NCBI GenBank assembly: GCA_035719105.1
Contig: DASTGN010000009.1
Coordinates: forward strand, 1 to 64,000
Length of the DNA: 64,000 nt
Source: UBA8389 sp035719105
Lineage (GTDB): Bacteria > Bacteroidota > Bacteroidia > Bacteroidales > UBA1402
Reading direction: 5' to 3'
A program made the position numbers and the translations under genes. Shown here in pieces: positions 51,736 through 61,228 of the stretch. How positions within the stretch are numbered: the first letter of the stretch is position 1; every line of letters begins with the position of its first letter. The notes beneath the pieces were generated by a model that was not told the origin of the DNA, did no database searches, and saw nothing but the letters and a program-made list of their open reading frames with translations.

Positions 51736-53091
51736 ATGATACAAAATCACAAGGACCCCAATACCGAGGAATTGGTTGCGCGATACGAACGCAGCCGATC
51801 AGAGGGTCGTCCCTGTTATTTTGATGTGGATGAGTTGGAAGAAATTACCGATTTCTACTTGAAAAAAGGCCGAAGCAAGGATTCTACGGACGTTGTGGAA
51901 TTGGGTTTGAAGCTTCATCCCAACAGCAGCATTTTGTTGTTGAAAAAGGCCGTGCTTTATTTGGAAATTGGAGAAGCTAAACGCGCACTCCGCATTTTGG
52001 ACCGATTGCCCGAAAAAGGGGACACGGAAGCGTCGTTGGTGCGGTCGGAAGTCTTACTGCAATTGGGTCGCAGGGACGAAGCCCTTTTGTTGCTGCATCG
52101 GATCATGGAGGATGAAGCATTTGAACCTTCAGAACTTGCCTTAGACATTTCAGGTATTTTGATTCAAGCCGGCGAGCACGAAGAAGCGGCCGAATTGATT
52201 CAAAAAGCTTTGAAAAAAGACGCCTCCAACCTGGATTTGTTGTTTGAAATGGCCTACAACTACGAGCAACTCAATCAAACGGCAGAAGCCATTCGAATAT
52301 ACAATCAAATCTTAGCGATCGACCCCTATTCCAGCGAAACCTGGTTCAATTTGGGACAAGCCTGTTTCAACGAAAAGAGTTACGGATCGGCGGTCGATGC
52401 TTACGATTATGCCTTGGTAATCAATCCGGCAGACAGTTTGGCGATGTTGCAGAAGGCGCATGCCCTTTTTCAGAACGAACAATTTACCGAAGCATCGATT
52501 GTATATCAGGAATACGGTGAATTGACGGAGTTTTCGCCTACCGTTTTGGTGTACATCGGTGAATGCTTGGAGAAAAACGATCAGTTCGACAAGGCCATGG
52601 AATACTACCGAAAGGCCTACGAAAAGGACGCTTTGAATGTCGATGCGCTTACCGGAATGGGCATTTGTCTGATGGAAAAAGAGCAGTTCCGTGACAGCTT
52701 GGAATGGTTTGAGCGGGCACTGCGGGTGGATCGACACATCAGTGAAACTTGGGTCTATGTGGCTGAAGTGTTCGTCAATTTGGAAATGCCGGAGGAAGCC
52801 ATGATGAGTTATCTCCGCGCCCTGGAGATTGAGCCGTTACAAGCTGATGTTCAAGCTGCTATCGGAAACCTTCATTTCGACGCTGGAGCGTACGATCAGG
52901 CGATGAAGTTTTACAAAGAAGCCGAATTATTAGAACCGGATTTGCCTGGTCTGGATTTATTTTATGCGTTGGTCTATGCTAAAACAGGAGATAACGCACG
53001 CTCACAGCAACATTTGAAGTTGGCTGTGGAAAAGGATTCGAATGCGCAAAAGATTTTCGATGACATCATGAATGAAAAAACCCTGACATGA
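51736..53091 (+). CDS. Tetratricopeptide repeat protein
   Basis: 451 residues, no signal peptide or membrane helix. About ten TPR units run from residue 50 to the end (for example AEAIRIYNQILAIDPYSSET, GSAVDAYDYALVINPADSLA, DKAMEYYRKAYEKDALNVDA, EEAMMSYLRALEIEPLQADV). It is a cytoplasmic scaffold, partner unknown. The gene sits between glnS (4 bases) and aroE (4-base overlap), an arrangement that points to a shared transcript. Confidence 0.88.
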   Translation: MIQNHKDPNTEELVARYERSRSEGRPCYFDVDELEEITDFYLKKGRSKDSTDVVELGLKLHPNSSILLLKKAVLYLEIGEAKRALRILDRLPEKGDTEASLVRSEVLLQLGRRDEALLLLHRIMEDEAFEPSELALDISGILIQAGEHEEAAELIQKALKKDASNLDLLFEMAYNYEQLNQTAEAIRIYNQILAIDPYSSETWFNLGQACFNEKSYGSAVDAYDYALVINPADSLAMLQKAHALFQNEQFTEASIVYQEYGELTEFSPTVLVYIGECLEKNDQFDKAMEYYRKAYEKDALNVDALTGMGICLMEKEQFRDSLEWFERALRVDRHISETWVYVAEVFVNLEMPEEAMMSYLRALEIEPLQADVQAAIGNLHFDAGAYDQAMKFYKEAELLEPDLPGLDLFYALVYAKTGDNARSQQHLKLAVEKDSNAQKIFDDIMNEKTLT

Positions 53092-53834
53092 AACAATACG
53101 GCCTGCTTGGATATCCACTCTCCCACTCTTTCTCCAAAGGCTATTTTACGGAAAAATTCCGTAAAGAAGGCATTGACGCCGTTTACGAAAACTTTGCACT
53201 TTCTTCCATCACCGAATTGACCGAATTGATTTCTTCCTCTTCCGATTTGGAAGGCATCAATGTGACGATCCCTTATAAAGAATCGGTGATGGCCTTTTTG
53301 GACGAGTTGGATCCGGAGGCTGAAGCGGTTGGTGCGGTGAATGTCATTCGTTTGTTTCATACGCCAGAATTGCGTTTGGTCGGATACAATTCGGATGTGT
53401 ACGGTTTTAGGGAATCCATTCGGGAATGGGTGGCTGAAATGGGTGCTGTTGGACTGAAAGCATTGATTTTGGGCACTGGAGGCGCTTCGAAGGCGATTGT
53501 TCATGGTTTGAAACAATTGGGCGTCGAATCGCTTTTGGTTTCAAGAAAGCCGGCCCCAGGACAGATTTCGTACAAGGAACTAACGGCCGATCATTATCGA
53601 GATTATCGGATGATCGTCAATACTACCCCATTGGGCATGTATCCAAACGTAGATTTTTGCCCTTCATTGGATTACACACAATTAGGCCCCGATCATTTGC
53701 TTTACGATTTGACTTACAACCCCGAAAAGACGTTGTTTTTGCAAAAAGGAGAATCTCAGGGAGCAACCATTAAAAACGGATTGGAGATGCTTCGATTGCA
53801 GGCGGAGGCTTCCTGGGAGATTTGGAACACTTGA
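53088..53834 (+). CDS. aroE: Shikimate dehydrogenase
   Basis: 248 residues. Shikimate-binding LLGYPLSHSFSKGYF, catalytic Lys in GINVTIPYKESVMAFLDE, AVGAVNVI and the NADP loop LILGTGGASKAIVHGLKQL; NTTPLGMYP and YDLTYNPEKT complete the family set. It reduces 3-dehydroshikimate in the chorismate pathway, which also feeds menF upstream. A little shorter than E. coli AroE (272). Confidence 0.93.
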   Translation: MKQYGLLGYPLSHSFSKGYFTEKFRKEGIDAVYENFALSSITELTELISSSSDLEGINVTIPYKESVMAFLDELDPEAEAVGAVNVIRLFHTPELRLVGYNSDVYGFRESIREWVAEMGAVGLKALILGTGGASKAIVHGLKQLGVESLLVSRKPAPGQISYKELTADHYRDYRMIVNTTPLGMYPNVDFCPSLDYTQLGPDHLLYDLTYNPEKTLFLQKGESQGATIKNGLEMLRLQAEASWEIWNT

Positions 53835-53895
53835 AAACACACACGATTTCTGATTTAATACCTTAAACCTTAATTAATTATTTAAACCTTTAACC

Positions 53896-56100
53896 ATGTT
53901 GACTCCTATTTTTTGGATTGTACCTGTCGCAGCCATTGCGGCCCTGGTTTTTGCGCTTTACTTCTACAAACAGATGATGAAAGCGGATGAAGGCACTGAC
54001 AAAATGAAAGAAATCGCACAATACGTGCGGATTGGTGCCATGTCGTATTTGAGACAACAATACAAAGTTGTCATTATCGTTTTCTTATGCTTGGTTGGCA
54101 TTTTCTCCATCATGGCTTATGGCTTTGATATGCAGAACCCTTGGGTTCCGGTAGCCTTTCTGTCCGGAGGTTTCTTCTCTGGCCTGGCTGGTTTTCTGGG
54201 TATGAAAACGGCAACCAATGCTTCTGCTCGTACGGCTCATGCTGCCATTGGTTCATTGAACAAAGGCTTGCAGATTGCTTTTAGAAGCGGGGCTGTCATG
54301 GGATTGGTGGTTGTCGGTCTGGTATTGATCGATATTTCTGCCTGGTTCCTGATTTTGAACTACTTCACCCCAGAGGTGATTGCAGACCCAACCGCAAAAC
54401 TAAACATCATCACAACCACCATGTTGACTTTCGGAATGGGTGCTTCCACTCAGGCTCTGTTTGCCCGTGTAGGTGGCGGTATTTACACAAAAGCAGCCGA
54501 CGTTGGTGCTGACTTGGTTGGTAAAGTCGAAGCCGGTATCCCCGAAGACGACCCTCGCAACCCTGCTACAATTGCTGACAACGTTGGTGACAATGTCGGT
54601 GACGTAGCAGGTATGGGTGCCGATTTGTATGAATCGTACGCTGGTGCTGTTCTGGCAACTGCCGCATTGGGAGCTTCCGCATTCGCATTCACAGGTGATT
54701 GGCACATTCAACTGAAAGCCGTTATGGTTCCCATGGTAATTGCTGCTGTCGGTGTCATTCTCTCCATCATCGGTATTTTTGTGGTTCGTACCAAAGAAGG
54801 TGCCAACATGAAACAACTGATGGGTGCTTTGAACCGGGGCATCAACCTTGCTGCCGTTTTAACCGCCGTTGCTTCTTATGGTATCTTGTATTTCCTGGGA
54901 ATTGAAAACTGGTACCTCATCGCCACTTGTGTGGTCGTGGGTCTCTTGGTGGGTGTCATCATCGGGAAATCAACAGAATATTATACTTCACAATCTTATA
55001 AACCTACCCGCAGCATTGCTGAAAGCGGGCAAACGGGTCCTGCCACCGTCATTATCAATGGTATCGGTATCGGCATGATGTCTACCGCCATACCGGTAGT
55101 AACGGTTGTCATTGGTGTTGTGTCTGCTTACATGTTGGCAGCGGCTGGTGATATGTCAAACATTGGTCAAGGTCTCTACGGTATCGGTATTTCTGCTGTT
55201 GGCATGTTGGCCACGCTGGGTATCACGTTGGCAACCGACGCATATGGTCCTATCGCTGACAATGCCGGTGGAAACGCTGAAATGTCCGGCTTGGGCGAAG
55301 ATGTTCGTAAACGGACGGATGCATTGGATTCTTTGGGTAATACGACTGCTGCTACCGGTAAAGGTTTTGCCATCGGTTCGGCTGCTTTGACTGCTTTGGC
55401 TTTGTTGGCTTCTTACATTGAAGAAATCAAGATCGGTATGATTCGTGTAGGCGACACGCTTTTGACTTTTACTGACGGTTCCACCATCGAAACCGCCAAA
55501 GCCACGTTTGCTGACTTTATGACCTATTTCAACGTCAATTTGATGAATCCTTTGGTACTCAGTGGCGCATTCATTGGCTCCATGATGGCTTTCCTTTTCT
55601 GTGGCATGACCATGATGGCTGTTGGCCGCGCTGCCGGTAAAATGGTAGACGAAGTTCGTCGTCAGTTCCGCGAAATAAAAGGCATCTTAACTGGTGAAGG
55701 CAAACCCGACTACCAACTTTGCGTGGAAATTTCCACCAAAGGTGCTCAAAAAGAAATGGTTGTTCCTGCCATGTTGGCCATCGTCGTTCCTGTTCTGACG
55801 GGTATCCTCTTGGGTGTTTCCGGTGTGATGGGCTTATTGCTCGGTGGGCTTTCCACTGGTTTCGTCTTGGCAATCTTCATGGCCAATTCGGGTGGTGCCT
55901 GGGACAATGCTAAAAAATTCGTGGAAGAAGGTAACTTGGGTGGTAAAGGCTCTGAAACACACAAGGCTTGTGTTACGGGCGATACTGTCGGTGATCCTTT
56001 CAAAGATACGTCCGGTCCCAGCTTGAACATCCTCATTAAACTGATGAGCATGGTTTCCATCGTGTTCGCAGGCTTGACTCTGGCATTCAGTTTGTTTTAA
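53896..56100 (+). CDS. hppA: Membrane-bound ion-translocating pyrophosphatase
   Basis: 734 residues with about 16 membrane helices. Catalytic motifs: DVGADLVGKVEAGIPEDDPR, NPATIADNVGDNVGDVAGMG, ATDAYGPIADNAGGNAEMS and GGAWDNAKKFVEEG. The sequence GNTTAATGKGFAIGSA carries Ala where K+-independent enzymes have Lys, so it should be K+-dependent. Such enzymes pump H+, Na+ or both; the ion cannot be set by eye. It uses PPi hydrolysis to energise the cytoplasmic membrane. A terminator follows. Confidence 0.95.
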   Translation: MLTPIFWIVPVAAIAALVFALYFYKQMMKADEGTDKMKEIAQYVRIGAMSYLRQQYKVVIIVFLCLVGIFSIMAYGFDMQNPWVPVAFLSGGFFSGLAGFLGMKTATNASARTAHAAIGSLNKGLQIAFRSGAVMGLVVVGLVLIDISAWFLILNYFTPEVIADPTAKLNIITTTMLTFGMGASTQALFARVGGGIYTKAADVGADLVGKVEAGIPEDDPRNPATIADNVGDNVGDVAGMGADLYESYAGAVLATAALGASAFAFTGDWHIQLKAVMVPMVIAAVGVILSIIGIFVVRTKEGANMKQLMGALNRGINLAAVLTAVASYGILYFLGIENWYLIATCVVVGLLVGVIIGKSTEYYTSQSYKPTRSIAESGQTGPATVIINGIGIGMMSTAIPVVTVVIGVVSAYMLAAAGDMSNIGQGLYGIGISAVGMLATLGITLATDAYGPIADNAGGNAEMSGLGEDVRKRTDALDSLGNTTAATGKGFAIGSAALTALALLASYIEEIKIGMIRVGDTLLTFTDGSTIETAKATFADFMTYFNVNLMNPLVLSGAFIGSMMAFLFCGMTMMAVGRAAGKMVDEVRRQFREIKGILTGEGKPDYQLCVEISTKGAQKEMVVPAMLAIVVPVLTGILLGVSGVMGLLLGGLSTGFVLAIFMANSGGAWDNAKKFVEEGNLGGKGSETHKACVTGDTVGDPFKDTSGPSLNILIKLMSMVSIVFAGLTLAFSLF

Positions 56101-56120
56101 GTTATTGACCTGATATTTAG

Positions 56121-56155
56121 GGCGTTGTCGACAAAATCGGCAACGCCTTTTTTTT
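56121..56155 (+). terminator. Terminator after hppA
   Basis: GGCGTTG (56121-56127) pairs with CAACGCC (56141-56147) and is followed by eight T. It lies directly before the helicase -7 box. Confidence 0.85.
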
Positions 56156-56157
56156 CG

Positions 56158-56165
56158 TACCTTTG
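56158..56165 (+). promoter_or_regulatory. Bacteroidota -7 box for the DEAD-box helicase
   Basis: TACCTTTG, only 4 bases before the ATG at 56170, so the transcript may be leaderless or nearly so if this start is right. Confidence 0.5.
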
Positions 56166-56169
56166 CGTC

Positions 56170-57504
56170 ATGTCTACCACCAACGATCTAAGAGCGCGCA
56201 TGCTCGCCAAACTTAAAATTGAAACCCTGAACCCGATGCAAAAAGAGGTTCTGGCTTCATTCAAATCCAAAAAGGATTTAATGCTTCTTTCGCCCACCGG
56301 CACTGGAAAAACAGTAGCCTATTTGCTACCGATTCTGGAAAATCTTTGGGCAGAAGGTGGTGCCCAGAATGAAACAGAAACGGCAGTGACCAAAGTTTTG
56401 ATCGTGGTCCCTTCCCGTGAGTTGGCCATTCAGATCGAGCATGTCATCCGCAACATGGGTTCCGGCTTTAAGGCAAACGCTGTTTATGGCGGTCGTGCAG
56501 GTTATCAGGATAAAATTGATTTGAAGCACACACCGACGATTTTGGTTGGTACGCCCGGCAGGTTGGCTGACTTGATGAAACGGGAAATTATTTCCCTTAT
56601 AGGTGTACACACCCTCGTTTTGGATGAGTTCGACAAATCGTTGGAAATCGGATACGAAAATGAAATGAAAGAGGTGCTCTTAGGATTGCCTTCGGGAGTG
56701 AAAAAATTGCTGACTTCTGCCACCTCAGAAGCTGAAGTACCCTCCTTTGTGCGGCTTAACGAACCCATCAGCATCGATTATTTGCACGAAAAAATAACGA
56801 AACTGAAAATTAAGTCTGTCGTTTCGCCCACCAAGGAGCTAGGTCGAACGTTGGTTCAATTGGTCAATCATTTGGGAGAACAGCCGGGAATCATCTTTTG
56901 CAACTTCAAAGATTCCATCCAAGAAATCAGTAGCGGCCTTTCGCGTTCCGGCATCCGTCACGGTTGCTTTACGGGCGATATGGAACAGATTGACCGTGAA
57001 AGGACTTTGATCAAATTCCGCAACGGCACCATCCGTTTGCTCTTAGCCACCGACTTGGCTGCCAGAGGTTTGGACATACCCGAACTGAAGTTTATCATTC
57101 ACTTTCAATTGCCTCCGCGCGAACAGGAATTCATACATCGCAATGGTCGAACCGCACGTATGAAAAGTGATGGGACAGCGTATGTGTTGAAATGGGAAAA
57201 AGGTGACTTGCCTTCGTTTATCGGTAAAATTCCAGAAGAAAAACTTTCAAATGCCCTTGTGGCTGAAGCACCCTTATGGTCAACGCTTTACATAACTGGT
57301 GGACGCCGCGACAAGATTTCCAAGGGCGACATAGCTGGATTATTCATGAAGCAAGGAAAGCTGACTAAAGAACAACTCGGCATCATTGAAGTGAAGCAGG
57401 AATGCTCCTACGTTGGAGTTAAAACGGCTGTAGTCAATCAAGTTCTGGAGTTGGTAAACAACGAAAAACTGAAAACAAAAAAGGTTCGGGTCAGCGAAAT
57501 TTAA
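56170..57504 (+). CDS. DEAD-box RNA helicase
   Basis: 444 residues from the Met of MSTTNDLRARMLAKLKIETL. Motif Q (NPMQKEVLASF), motif I SPTGTGKTVAYLLP, Ia PSRELAIQIE, II VLDEFDKSLE (DEFD in place of DEAD), III TSATSE, and helicase C motifs ATDLAARGLDIPE and HRNGRTAR. A C-terminal RNA-binding tail with GDIAGLFMKQGKLTKEQLGI resembles the DbpA-type domain. It probably acts in ribosome assembly or RNA turnover. Its 3' end overlaps the convergent Nudix gene by 14 bases. Confidence 0.9.
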   Translation: MSTTNDLRARMLAKLKIETLNPMQKEVLASFKSKKDLMLLSPTGTGKTVAYLLPILENLWAEGGAQNETETAVTKVLIVVPSRELAIQIEHVIRNMGSGFKANAVYGGRAGYQDKIDLKHTPTILVGTPGRLADLMKREIISLIGVHTLVLDEFDKSLEIGYENEMKEVLLGLPSGVKKLLTSATSEAEVPSFVRLNEPISIDYLHEKITKLKIKSVVSPTKELGRTLVQLVNHLGEQPGIIFCNFKDSIQEISSGLSRSGIRHGCFTGDMEQIDRERTLIKFRNGTIRLLLATDLAARGLDIPELKFIIHFQLPPREQEFIHRNGRTARMKSDGTAYVLKWEKGDLPSFIGKIPEEKLSNALVAEAPLWSTLYITGGRRDKISKGDIAGLFMKQGKLTKEQLGIIEVKQECSYVGVKTAVVNQVLELVNNEKLKTKKVRVSEI

Positions 57505-58018
57505 TGTCAAATGCCTCCAGCACTTGAATAATTTCTCCTTCAAAATTTGGAGTAAATAAACCTTTGCCAAGGTTAGTGAGTATCTCTTCGCGGTTCCAGA
57601 ATCGGCCTTCGCTTATCTCGACAGGATCGACCACCGTCGAACCATCATAAACGGTGAAAAAGGTATGTACCAGTTCACATTCGTAAGCGGAACTAAAAAC
57701 ATACCGACATACGAATAAGGGTTCAAAACTTGAAATACCAAGCTCTTCGCGAGCTTCGCGTTCCAATGCTGATTTTACCCAATCCGTTCCACCCTCCGTT
57801 TCCTTGTAATCAACATGACCACCGACCGACGTATCCCACATACCCGGTTGAATGTCCTTTGACATGGATCGTTTTTGCATGAATAATTGCCCTGCGGAAT
57901 TGAAGACATGCAAGTGAACAACCGGATGTAAAACATAAGAGCCTGAATGGCAATACGAACGAGTCGCTTTGCCAATCAGGTCTCCCTGTTCGTTTACCAA
58001 TGGAAAGAGTTCTTCCAT
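57491..58018 (-). CDS. Nudix hydrolase (IPP isomerase-like subgroup)
   Basis: 175 residues. It reads LFPLVNEQGDLIGKATRSYC, LHPVVHLHVFNSAGQLFMQK and WDTSVGGHVDYKE, with the Nudix box ending EREAREELGI. Between GGHVDYKE and the REAREELGI end there are about six more residues than usual (TEGGTDW). It would hydrolyse a nucleoside diphosphate derivative; substrate unknown. Located 17 bases downstream of uxaA on the same strand, so it may be co-transcribed. Confidence 0.85.
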   Translation of the reverse strand: MEELFPLVNEQGDLIGKATRSYCHSGSYVLHPVVHLHVFNSAGQLFMQKRSMSKDIQPGMWDTSVGGHVDYKETEGGTDWVKSALEREAREELGISSFEPLFVCRYVFSSAYECELVHTFFTVYDGSTVVDPVEISEGRFWNREEILTNLGKGLFTPNFEGEIIQVLEAFDIKFR

Positions 58019-58035
58019 GTCGCTTAAATTGAAAC

Positions 58036-59529
58036 TTACAACGTTACTCCCGTTTTGAAAATGGATATTTCGCGGTATCCTTTTTTCTCATTGTTCACCA
58101 ATGTACCCGAAGCCACTTCAATCAAATAGTTGATAAAGCGCTCGGCAACAGTTTCCATGGATTCACCTTGAACGATGGTACCGGCGTTGAAGTCAATCCA
58201 ACCTGGTTTATTTTCGAACAAAGGCGTATTGGTTGAAACTTTCATGGTCGGTACAAAGCTGCCAAACGGAGTTCCGCGACCTGTTGTGAAAAGGACCATT
58301 TGGCAACCAGCGGCGCCCAATGCCGTAGAAGCAACCAAGTCGTTCCCAGGGGCTGACAAGAGGTTCAGTCCGTGTGTCGATAGACGATCACCATAAGACA
58401 ACACATCACGAACGACTCCAATGCCGCATTTCTGAGTGCAACCCAATGATTTTTCTTCCAAAGTGGAAATACCGCCAGCTTTGTTGCCCGGTGAGGGATT
58501 TTCGTAGATGGGTTGGTCGTTTTTGATAAAGTATTCCTTATAATCATTGATCAGGAAAACCGTTTTGTCAAAAACCGCCTTATTTTGGGCGCGGTTCATC
58601 AGAATGGTTTCGGCACCGAACATTTCAGGAACTTCGGTCAAAACGGTGGTTCCGCCTTGAGCGACCAGAAAATCGGAGAAAACACCCAACAGTGGATTAG
58701 CTGTAATACCCGAAAAACCATCGGATCCACCGCATTTGAGGCCGATCTTAAGGTCGCTCAAAGGGCAATCGGTACGTTCATCCTTGGAAACAACTTCATG
58801 GATATCCCGAAGCAGAGTCAAGCCTTCTTCCAGTTCATCCTTGACTTTTTGAGTTTCGAGGAATTTGATGCGGCTGGAATCGATTTCGCCAAGCATTTCT
58901 TTGAAAACACTGATTTGATTGTTTTCACAACCCAAGCCGACAACCAGAACGCCACCAGCATTGGGATGCTGCACCATGTCGAGCAGTATTTTACGTGTAT
59001 TCTCATGATCATCACCCAGTTGGGAGCAACCGTAATTATGCGGAAAAGGAACAACAGCGTCCACCCCTTTGCCCAGCGTTTCCATCCGGATGGTCGAAGC
59101 CAACTGCTGTATGATACCGTTGACACAACCCACGGTTGGAATGATCCAAATTTCGTTTCGAATGCCTACTTCACCATTGGCACGGCGAAAGCCTTTGAAA
59201 GTCAGGTTTCTTGGCGCAATGTCCGGAGAAGTCAACTTGGGTTCGTACGAATATTCCAAAATGCCATCCAAGTTGGTCTTGATGTTCTTTTCGTTGATCC
59301 AGGCACCTTTGGGCACGGCAAATCGGGCATGTCCGATGGGATAGCCGTATTTGATGATGTGATCGCCTTGGGCAAAGTCCTTCAAACCCAGCTTATGGCC
59401 GGCAGGAATATCTTCGGCAACGACAACAACAGTGCCGTCAACCTTGACTTCCTGACCTTTAACCAAGTTTTGGATGGCGACAACCACATTGTCAGCCGGA
59501 TTGATTTTGAGGATCGGTATGGCTTCCAT
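58036..59529 (-). CDS. uxaA: Altronate dehydratase
   Basis: 497 residues. The N-terminal SAF domain (ILKINPADNVVVAIQNLVKG) is followed by the C-terminal dehydratase part: TFKGFRRANGEVGIRNEIWI, PFPHNYGCSQLGDDHENTRK, GLGCENNQISVFKEML, LKCGGSDGFSGITANPLLGV and VLFTTGRGTPFGSFVPTMKV. Fe-dependent enzyme that turns D-altronate into 2-keto-3-deoxygluconate. The start is directly after the uxaB stop (no gap), so the two are one operon. Confidence 0.94.
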   Translation of the reverse strand: MEAIPILKINPADNVVVAIQNLVKGQEVKVDGTVVVVAEDIPAGHKLGLKDFAQGDHIIKYGYPIGHARFAVPKGAWINEKNIKTNLDGILEYSYEPKLTSPDIAPRNLTFKGFRRANGEVGIRNEIWIIPTVGCVNGIIQQLASTIRMETLGKGVDAVVPFPHNYGCSQLGDDHENTRKILLDMVQHPNAGGVLVVGLGCENNQISVFKEMLGEIDSSRIKFLETQKVKDELEEGLTLLRDIHEVVSKDERTDCPLSDLKIGLKCGGSDGFSGITANPLLGVFSDFLVAQGGTTVLTEVPEMFGAETILMNRAQNKAVFDKTVFLINDYKEYFIKNDQPIYENPSPGNKAGGISTLEEKSLGCTQKCGIGVVRDVLSYGDRLSTHGLNLLSAPGNDLVASTALGAAGCQMVLFTTGRGTPFGSFVPTMKVSTNTPLFENKPGWIDFNAGTIVQGESMETVAERFINYLIEVASGTLVNNEKKGYREISIFKTGVTL

Positions 59530-60966
59530 TTACAGGATGTTCTTGACAGTGGCCAACATACCGCGATCACGAATGGCATCCAAGTCAGCTTTTAACGCTT
59601 GGGTCAGTCCTTTCAACTGATTGAGGTCTTCTCCCCAGATGAATTCGGCACCCAACACGCCTTCGGCAACAATTTGGTTGTCTTCCGAACCCCAGAGTTC
59701 GGCCAGCAAGTTGATGATTTGCTGTTCGTCGTTCAGGGAAATTTCGTCCTTTCCGCGCAGACCACCTTTATAATAGGTGCAAAGGGCGGCTAAACCCAAA
59801 ACAATGCCTTTGGGCAGTTCACCTTTGCGTTCCAGGTAAATTTTAAGTCCGGGCAGGTCGCGGGTTTTGAATTTGGGGAAGCTGTTCAGCATGATGCTGG
59901 TAACATAGTGGTTCACAAAGGGATTGCGGAACCGGTCGAGAACAGCTTTGCCAAATTTTTCGAGTTCAGCTTTGGGCAAGTCCAGGGTTTCCATCAGTTC
60001 ACCAAACATCACCTGATGAACAAAAGGACCGAGCACATCGTGACCCAATATTTCGGATACAGTGTTGAGCCCTGCCAGATATCCAACGGGAGCCATAACG
60101 GTGTGTGGGCCGTTGAGCATGGTGACTTTGCGGTCGTGGTAAGGTTTTTCGCTCGGTACGAACAAGACGTTCAGGCCGGCTTTATCGGCGGGGAATTCAA
60201 GCGCGACAGACTCTGGTGCTTCGATGACCCACAAGTGGAAAATTTCACCTTTGACAACCATTTTGTCCTCTAGTTGAATCTTGGCCAGGATCTGATCGAT
60301 GGTATCTTTGGGATATCCCGGAACAATGCGGTCCACCAAGGTGCTGTAAACACCGCAGGAATGATCGAACCAGTTAAGGAAATCGGCGCCGAGTTCCCAC
60401 AATTCAATGTATTTGTGAATGCATTTTTTCAGCATTTTGCCATTGTGGAAAATCAATTCGCAGGGAAAAATGTGGAACCCTTTGTCGGCATCTCCATTGA
60501 AGGTTTTATAGCGGTGATAAAGCAATTGGGTCAGTTTGCCGGGATAAGACTTGGCAGGAGCATCGGTCAGTTTACAATTTTTGTCGAATGCGATACCGGC
60601 TTCGGTGGTATTGGAAATGATGAAGCGCATTTCAGGGTTCTCAGCCAACTTCAAATATTCGTCAAAATGCTTGTATGGGTTGATACCTCTGCTAATCACA
60701 TCAATGAGCTGGATGCTGTCCACCGGGGTTCCGTTGTCCAAACCCTGCAGATTAAGGTGGTAAAGGCCATCTTGCGCGTTCAATGTGTCGATTAAACCGT
60801 GTTCGATGGGTTGAACGACGACGACGCTGCTGTTGAAGTCAGTCTTTTCGTTCATGTTGAAAACAATCCAATCGACGAAGGCACGTAAAAAGCCTCCTTC
60901 ACCGAATTGGATAATGCGTTCAGGTCGTAAGTTTGCCTGAACGGTCTTTCTGTTCAAAATTTCCAT
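59530..60966 (-). CDS. uxaB: Tagaturonate reductase
   Basis: 478 residues, mannitol dehydrogenase family. RPERIIQFGEGGFLRAFVDW (NAD-binding), FIISNTTEAGIAFD, DRIVPGYPKDTIDQILAKIQ, MLNGPHTVMAPVGYLAG and the catalytic region NPFVNHYVTSIMLNSFPKFK. It reduces D-tagaturonate to D-altronate with NADH. Divergent from uxaE with 262 bases between. Confidence 0.93.
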   Translation of the reverse strand: MEILNRKTVQANLRPERIIQFGEGGFLRAFVDWIVFNMNEKTDFNSSVVVVQPIEHGLIDTLNAQDGLYHLNLQGLDNGTPVDSIQLIDVISRGINPYKHFDEYLKLAENPEMRFIISNTTEAGIAFDKNCKLTDAPAKSYPGKLTQLLYHRYKTFNGDADKGFHIFPCELIFHNGKMLKKCIHKYIELWELGADFLNWFDHSCGVYSTLVDRIVPGYPKDTIDQILAKIQLEDKMVVKGEIFHLWVIEAPESVALEFPADKAGLNVLFVPSEKPYHDRKVTMLNGPHTVMAPVGYLAGLNTVSEILGHDVLGPFVHQVMFGELMETLDLPKAELEKFGKAVLDRFRNPFVNHYVTSIMLNSFPKFKTRDLPGLKIYLERKGELPKGIVLGLAALCTYYKGGLRGKDEISLNDEQQIINLLAELWGSEDNQIVAEGVLGAEFIWGEDLNQLKGLTQALKADLDAIRDRGMLATVKNIL

Positions 60967-61026
60967 TTGATTTGAAGAATAATGTTAAGTGGCTGATATT
61001 CAGTTATTTCCTATTAAAACCAAGCA

Positions 61027-61034
61027 CAAAGATA
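61027..61034 (-). promoter_or_regulatory. Bacteroidota -7 box for uxaB
   Basis: The minus strand reads TATCTTTG, an exact -7 match, 60 bases upstream of the uxaB start. Plus-strand promoter elements for uxaE in the same gap are only weak (TAAATTTTTG near 61136). No clear palindrome for a hexuronate regulator was seen in 60967-61228. Confidence 0.55.
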
Positions 61035-61228
61035 AAAAATTTTCGTCAAAATTAAAAATGGAAGTCTTCGAAGACCATGGGTAGACACATTTATTCAACC
61101 AAATGAATCAATTTTTACACAAAAAAGAGGAGTTTTAAATTTTTGCATAGCTCAAAAATGACTAAACTTGTAGATGTAAAAAAGCGAACATAATCATTTT
61201 ATTCATAAATTCTTTAAATCGAATAATC

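Noticed and set aside
58513..59595. 360-codon plus-strand ORF
   Set aside because: Antisense to uxaA, whose motifs are clear; no domain is recognisable in the plus frame.
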